Shown: piece after piece, positions 61,464-64,000 of the stretch
Layout: every line of letters begins with the position of its first letter
Position numbering within the stretch: position 1 is the first letter of the stretch
Source: CAVSJJ01 sp963771015
GTDB taxonomy: Bacteria; Actinomycetota; Actinomycetes; Actinomycetales; Dermatophilaceae
NCBI GenBank assembly: GCA_963771015.1
Contig: CAVYRN010000009.1
Span: forward strand, 496,001 to 560,000
Direction: 5' to 3'
Length of the DNA: 64,000 bases
The notes under the pieces: generated by a model
The model's database searches: none
Told to the model about the DNA's origin: nothing
What the model saw: only the letters and a program-made list of their open reading frames with translations
Program-made: the position numbers and the translations under genes

Positions 61464-62218
61464 GCCGCCCCATCCACGCGGTCGTCTTCGACTGGGGCGG
61501 CACGCTCACGCCCTGGCACGAGGTCGACCTGCCCGAGCAGTGGCGGGTCTTTGCGCGGGAGATCCACGGCATCCCGGTGGGGTCGGCCGAGGTGTCCGAG
61601 GCGGACCTCGCGGCGGCTCACGACCTCGCCGACCGACTCCTGGCGGCCGAGGAGGCGGTGTGGCGGCGCGGTCGTGAGGACCACTCCAGCGCGGCCGTCG
61701 CCGACGTCCTCGCCGCCGCGGGGGTCGACCCCGAGCACGACCGGCACCTGCTCGCGCTCGCCGCCTACCGACGGTTCTGGGAGCCGCACACGTGGACCGA
61801 CCCCCAGGTCCAGCCGCTGTGGGCCGGGCTGCGCGACCGGGGCCTGAAGGTCGGTGTCCTGTCCAACACGATCTGGACCCGGGACTACCACCGCGAGATC
61901 TTCGCCCGGGACGGGGTCCTCGACCTGCTCGACGGGGACGTCTACTCCTCCGAGATCGAGTATGTGAAGCCGCATCCGGAGGCGTTCCGGGCCGCCTGCC
62001 GCGCCGTCGACGTCGACCCCGAGACGGCCGTCTATGTCGGCGACCGGGTCTTCGAGGACGTTCACGGCCCACACCAGATCGGGATGCGGGCCATCTGGAT
62101 CCCGCACTCGGACATCCCGCCGTCCCAGCGGGTCGACGTCACGGCCATCCCCGACGCCCACGCCCACGAGCTGCTCGACATCCTCGACATCGTCGACCGC
62201 TGGCTGGCGGGGGAGTGA
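61460..62218 (+). CDS. HAD superfamily hydrolase with altered nucleophile motif
   Basis: 252 aa. Motif I is FDWGGTLT, with Gly in place of the usual second Asp of DxDxT; motif II VLSNTIWT, a Lys in VKPHPEAF and GDRVFEDVHG complete the fold. The change may alter or remove phosphatase activity. GTG 61460 overlaps the proS stop (GTGA) and its own stop overlaps the TSUP start, so the three are translationally coupled. Substrate unknown. Confidence 0.88.
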   Translation: MSRPIHAVVFDWGGTLTPWHEVDLPEQWRVFAREIHGIPVGSAEVSEADLAAAHDLADRLLAAEEAVWRRGREDHSSAAVADVLAAAGVDPEHDRHLLALAAYRRFWEPHTWTDPQVQPLWAGLRDRGLKVGVLSNTIWTRDYHREIFARDGVLDLLDGDVYSSEIEYVKPHPEAFRAACRAVDVDPETAVYVGDRVFEDVHGPHQIGMRAIWIPHSDIPPSQRVDVTAIPDAHAHELLDILDIVDRWLAGE

Positions 62219-62994
62219 GCGACCCGACCCTTTCGACGCTGCTCCTGCTCGCGCTGGCCGCCTTCGCCGCAGGGTGGGTCGACGCGGTCGTGGGTGGAGG
62301 CGGCCTGGTCCAGCTTCCGGCGCTGCTGCTCGCCTTCCCCGGTGCGGTCCCGGCGCAGATCCTCGCCACCAACAAGCTCAGCTCGGTCTGGGGGACCGTG
62401 ACGAGCGCGGTGACCTATCGACGCCGGGTCCGCCCGGACCTGCGGACGGCGCTGCCGATGGCGGCCGTCGCGTATGCCGGTGCCGTCGGGGGCGCGTTCA
62501 TCGGCCTGCACATCCCCAAGTCGGCCTTCGACCCGATCATCCTCGTCCTGCTCGTCGCCGTCGGGGCGTACACCCTGCTCAGGCCGTCGCTCGGCGAGGT
62601 GACCCGGTTGCGCTGGGCGGGGGTGCGGCACACCTCGACGGCGATGGTGGTCGGTTTCGTCATCGGGGCCTACGACGGGGCGCTCGGGCCGGGGACGGGG
62701 TCGTTCCTCGTCTTCGCCCTGGTCGGGCTGCTCGGGTACGCCTTCCTCGAGGCGAGCGCCACGGCCAAGATCGCCAACGCCGCGACCAACCTCGGGGCGC
62801 TGACCGTCTTCATCCCGGGTGGGCACGTCATGTGGAAGATCGGGCTCGTCATGGCCGCGGCGAACCTCGTCGGCGGGTACACCGGGGCGCGGACCGCCGT
62901 GGCGAAGGGAAGCTCGTTCGTCCGGGTCGTGTTCGTCCTCGTCGTCGGGGGCTTCGTCGTCCGGATCGGCGGCGGGCTGCTCGGCTTCTGGTGA
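62215..62994 (+). CDS. TSUP (TauE/SafE) family membrane protein
   Basis: 259 aa, about eight helices. AAFAAGWVDAVVGGGGLVQLPALL opens the family fold, and GFVIGAYDGALGPGTGSFLVF is the second repeat. It differs from the TSUP protein at 10422, and belongs to the more widespread YfcA type. GTG 62215 overlaps the HAD stop. A long hairpin follows. Confidence 0.9.
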   Translation: MSDPTLSTLLLLALAAFAAGWVDAVVGGGGLVQLPALLLAFPGAVPAQILATNKLSSVWGTVTSAVTYRRRVRPDLRTALPMAAVAYAGAVGGAFIGLHIPKSAFDPIILVLLVAVGAYTLLRPSLGEVTRLRWAGVRHTSTAMVVGFVIGAYDGALGPGTGSFLVFALVGLLGYAFLEASATAKIANAATNLGALTVFIPGGHVMWKIGLVMAAANLVGGYTGARTAVAKGSSFVRVVFVLVVGGFVVRIGGGLLGFW

Positions 62995-63001
62995 CGGCGA
63001 C

Positions 63002-63039
63002 CGCGGGCCGAACTGTGACGCGGGTCACATCGGCCCGCG
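63002..63039 (+). terminator. Terminator enclosing a CRP/GlxR-type palindrome
   Basis: CGCGGGCCGA (63002-63011) pairs with TCGGCCCGCG (63030-63039). Inside, TGTGA-CGCGGG-TCACA (63014-63029) is an exact CRP/GlxR consensus dyad. The structure ends the proS-HAD-TSUP unit and lies about 65 bp upstream of the next gene's start. Confidence 0.55.
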
Positions 63040-63094
63040 CGACGCGACGGCGCGCGGAGCGGTGATGATGAGTGCCCCGTTCGCTACTCGTGAG

Positions 63095-63106
63095 TAAGGT
63101 GTCCGC
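63095..63106 (+). promoter_or_regulatory. Candidate leaderless promoter of the 72-aa gene
   Basis: TAAGGT (63095-63100), 6 nt, ATG 63107. TACTC/GAGTA arms (63085-63096) overlap the -10. Confidence 0.45.
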
Positions 63107-63325
63107 ATGGCTCGCTACGACGTCAACACGACGACCCTCGGTCAGCTTCTCGACGACCCCGAGGTCGTCGCCATCTTCGACACCTACGCCCCCGGGCTCG
63201 CCACCAACCCCATGGTCGGCATGGCCAAGGGGATGACCGCGTCCCAGGCGATGGGCATGGCCGGTGCGCTCGTGCCGGGCGACGCGATGGACAAGATCAA
63301 GTCCGAGATCGAGGCACTCGACTGA
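63107..63325 (+). CDS. Small 72-aa protein of unknown function
   Basis: MARYDVNTTTLGQLLDDPEV then FDTYAPGLATNPMVGMAKGM and AGALVPGDAMDKIKSEIEAL. Met-rich, with no membrane segment. The TLGQLLDDPEV and YAPGL words resemble a short domain found at the ends of some actinobacterial glycosidases and in small stand-alone proteins; this is from memory. No function is proposed. Confidence 0.7.
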   Translation: MARYDVNTTTLGQLLDDPEVVAIFDTYAPGLATNPMVGMAKGMTASQAMGMAGALVPGDAMDKIKSEIEALD

Positions 63326-63337
63326 TCGGGAGCCGCC

Positions 63338-64000
63338 TCAGGCGGTGAGCCAGAGGGCGGCATACGGGGGCAGCCAGACGTTCCCGTCCCCGCCCCACGG
63401 CACCCTCTCGCCGGTGATGGCATCGGTCGCCTCGGCCATGCCGAGCTCGTGGACCCGCCAGCCGGGCCACATCCGCCAGTCCGGCGTGACGTTGTAGATC
63501 CCGACCATCCGTCCGACCGGGTGCTCCCGGATCGTCACCAGGACGCCGTCGTCGTCGACCGGCCCGACCCGGGTGTCCACCGACGCGTGCAGATGCGGCA
63601 GCCGTCGTCGCGCCGCGACGAGCGAGACGAGGTCGCCGAAGACGCGCCCGGCGACGCTCGACGGGTCATGCCGCGAGCCGGCCCGGTCCCAGTCCAGCGC
63701 GGGCCTATGCGTCCACCGGTTGTCGTCCTCATGCCCGGGCTCGGCGGCCCAGCCCGGGTCGTTGAGCTGGCCGAGCTCGTCGCCGCTCCAGATGACGGGG
63801 ATACCGCCCCATCCCAGGACGACGGCGTGGGCCAGCCGCAGGCGTGCGACAGCGGCGGTGACCTCGTCGACGGTTGCCGCTGACTCCAGGCCGACGAGGC
63901 TGGCCGCCGTGCCGCTGGTGCGCCGGTCGTCGGTCGCGGGGTTGTACTGGAAGACGAGCCCGCGGGCGGGCGAGCCGGGGAAGTCCCCGGCATACCAGTG
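63338..64000 (-). CDS. Amylosucrase-like GH13 enzyme, 3' part
   Basis: C-terminal 220 residues; the start lies past the window end. GGIPVIWSGDELGQLNDPG, ending in DNRWTHRPALDW, is characteristic of amylosucrase-type GH13 enzymes, and a C-terminal beta domain (VYNVTPDWRMWPGW-type) follows. Amylosucrase makes alpha-glucan from sucrose. The catalytic residues lie outside the window. Confidence 0.82.
   Translation of the reverse strand, partial: HWYAGDFPGSPARGLVFQYNPATDDRRTSGTAASLVGLESAATVDEVTAAVARLRLAHAVVLGWGGIPVIWSGDELGQLNDPGWAAEPGHEDDNRWTHRPALDWDRAGSRHDPSSVAGRVFGDLVSLVAARRRLPHLHASVDTRVGPVDDDGVLVTIREHPVGRMVGIYNVTPDWRMWPGWRVHELGMAEATDAITGERVPWGGDGNVWLPPYAALWLTA

Overview
The window is about 72% G+C by eye, densely coding, and reads as chromosome of a high-GC actinobacterium. 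The gene order amtB-glnB-glnD, ffh, rpsP-khpA-rimM-trmD, rplS-lepB-rnhB-DUF2469-yraN-comM-dprA-xerC, rpsB-tsf, pyrH-frr-cdsA-rlmN, dxr-rseP-ispG-GNAT, proS is the order known from Mycobacterium tuberculosis (reversed, roughly Rv2921c down to Rv2845c). The long acidic Ala-rich tails on bS16 and uS2 and the overall gene style suggest Micrococcales, perhaps Intrasporangiaceae; that placement is an inference. No rRNA, tRNA, CRISPR array, insertion sequence or prophage was recognised.

Layout. 1-2544: end of an M13 metallopeptidase gene and ftsY, which has a frame break. 2558-7269: a DCC-family gene, then the nitrogen operon amtB-glnB-glnD. 7368-11976: ffh, an amidohydrolase gene, and a divergent TSUP exporter / Rrf2 regulator pair. 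12157-14822: rpsP-khpA-rimM-trmD, where trmD is fused to an acetyltransferase. 14932-23493: a FetB-type permease, then rplS-lepB-rnhB-DUF2469-yraN-comM-dprA-xerC and a DUF3152 protein. 23523-29988: accessory genes (M23 peptidase, aminotransferase, ABC exporter with TetR regulator, amidase, S66 peptidase). 30400-36254: rpsB-tsf, pyrH, frr-cdsA-rlmN. 36251-50457: a LOG-like protein, then a 13-kb polyamine uptake and catabolism island (FAD oxidase, class-III aminotransferase, Lrp regulator, aldehyde dehydrogenase, potDABC-type transporter, saccharopine-dehydrogenase-like enzyme, agmatinase, succinate-semialdehyde dehydrogenase). 50530-52424: secreted guanyl-specific RNase with barstar inhibitor, and an alcohol dehydrogenase. 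52525-57174: isoprenoid/S2P block dxr-rseP-ispG-GNAT. 57274-64000: small membrane and surface proteins, proS, a HAD protein, a second TSUP protein, a 72-aa protein, and the 3' part of an amylosucrase gene cut by the window end.

How the genes work together. Housekeeping functions dominate: ribosome and tRNA maturation, protein targeting and export, DNA processing, isoprenoid precursors and nitrogen sensing. The polyamine island is a self-contained route from imported putrescine or agmatine to succinate, controlled by an Lrp-type regulator divergent from the aldehyde dehydrogenase.

Three signals cut across genes. (1) The heptamer GGCATAC/GTATGCC occurs about 50 times, several-fold above composition, in every reading frame and with rare codons, and it sits in several terminator hairpins. 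(2) About 20 first genes of transcription units have a -10-like hexamer ending 6-7 nt before the start codon and no ribosome binding site, which looks like systematic leaderless transcription. (3) Three genes (ftsY, the polyamine-binding protein gene, a small Fn3 protein gene) carry single-base frame breaks, so either the assembly has indel errors or these are real lesions.
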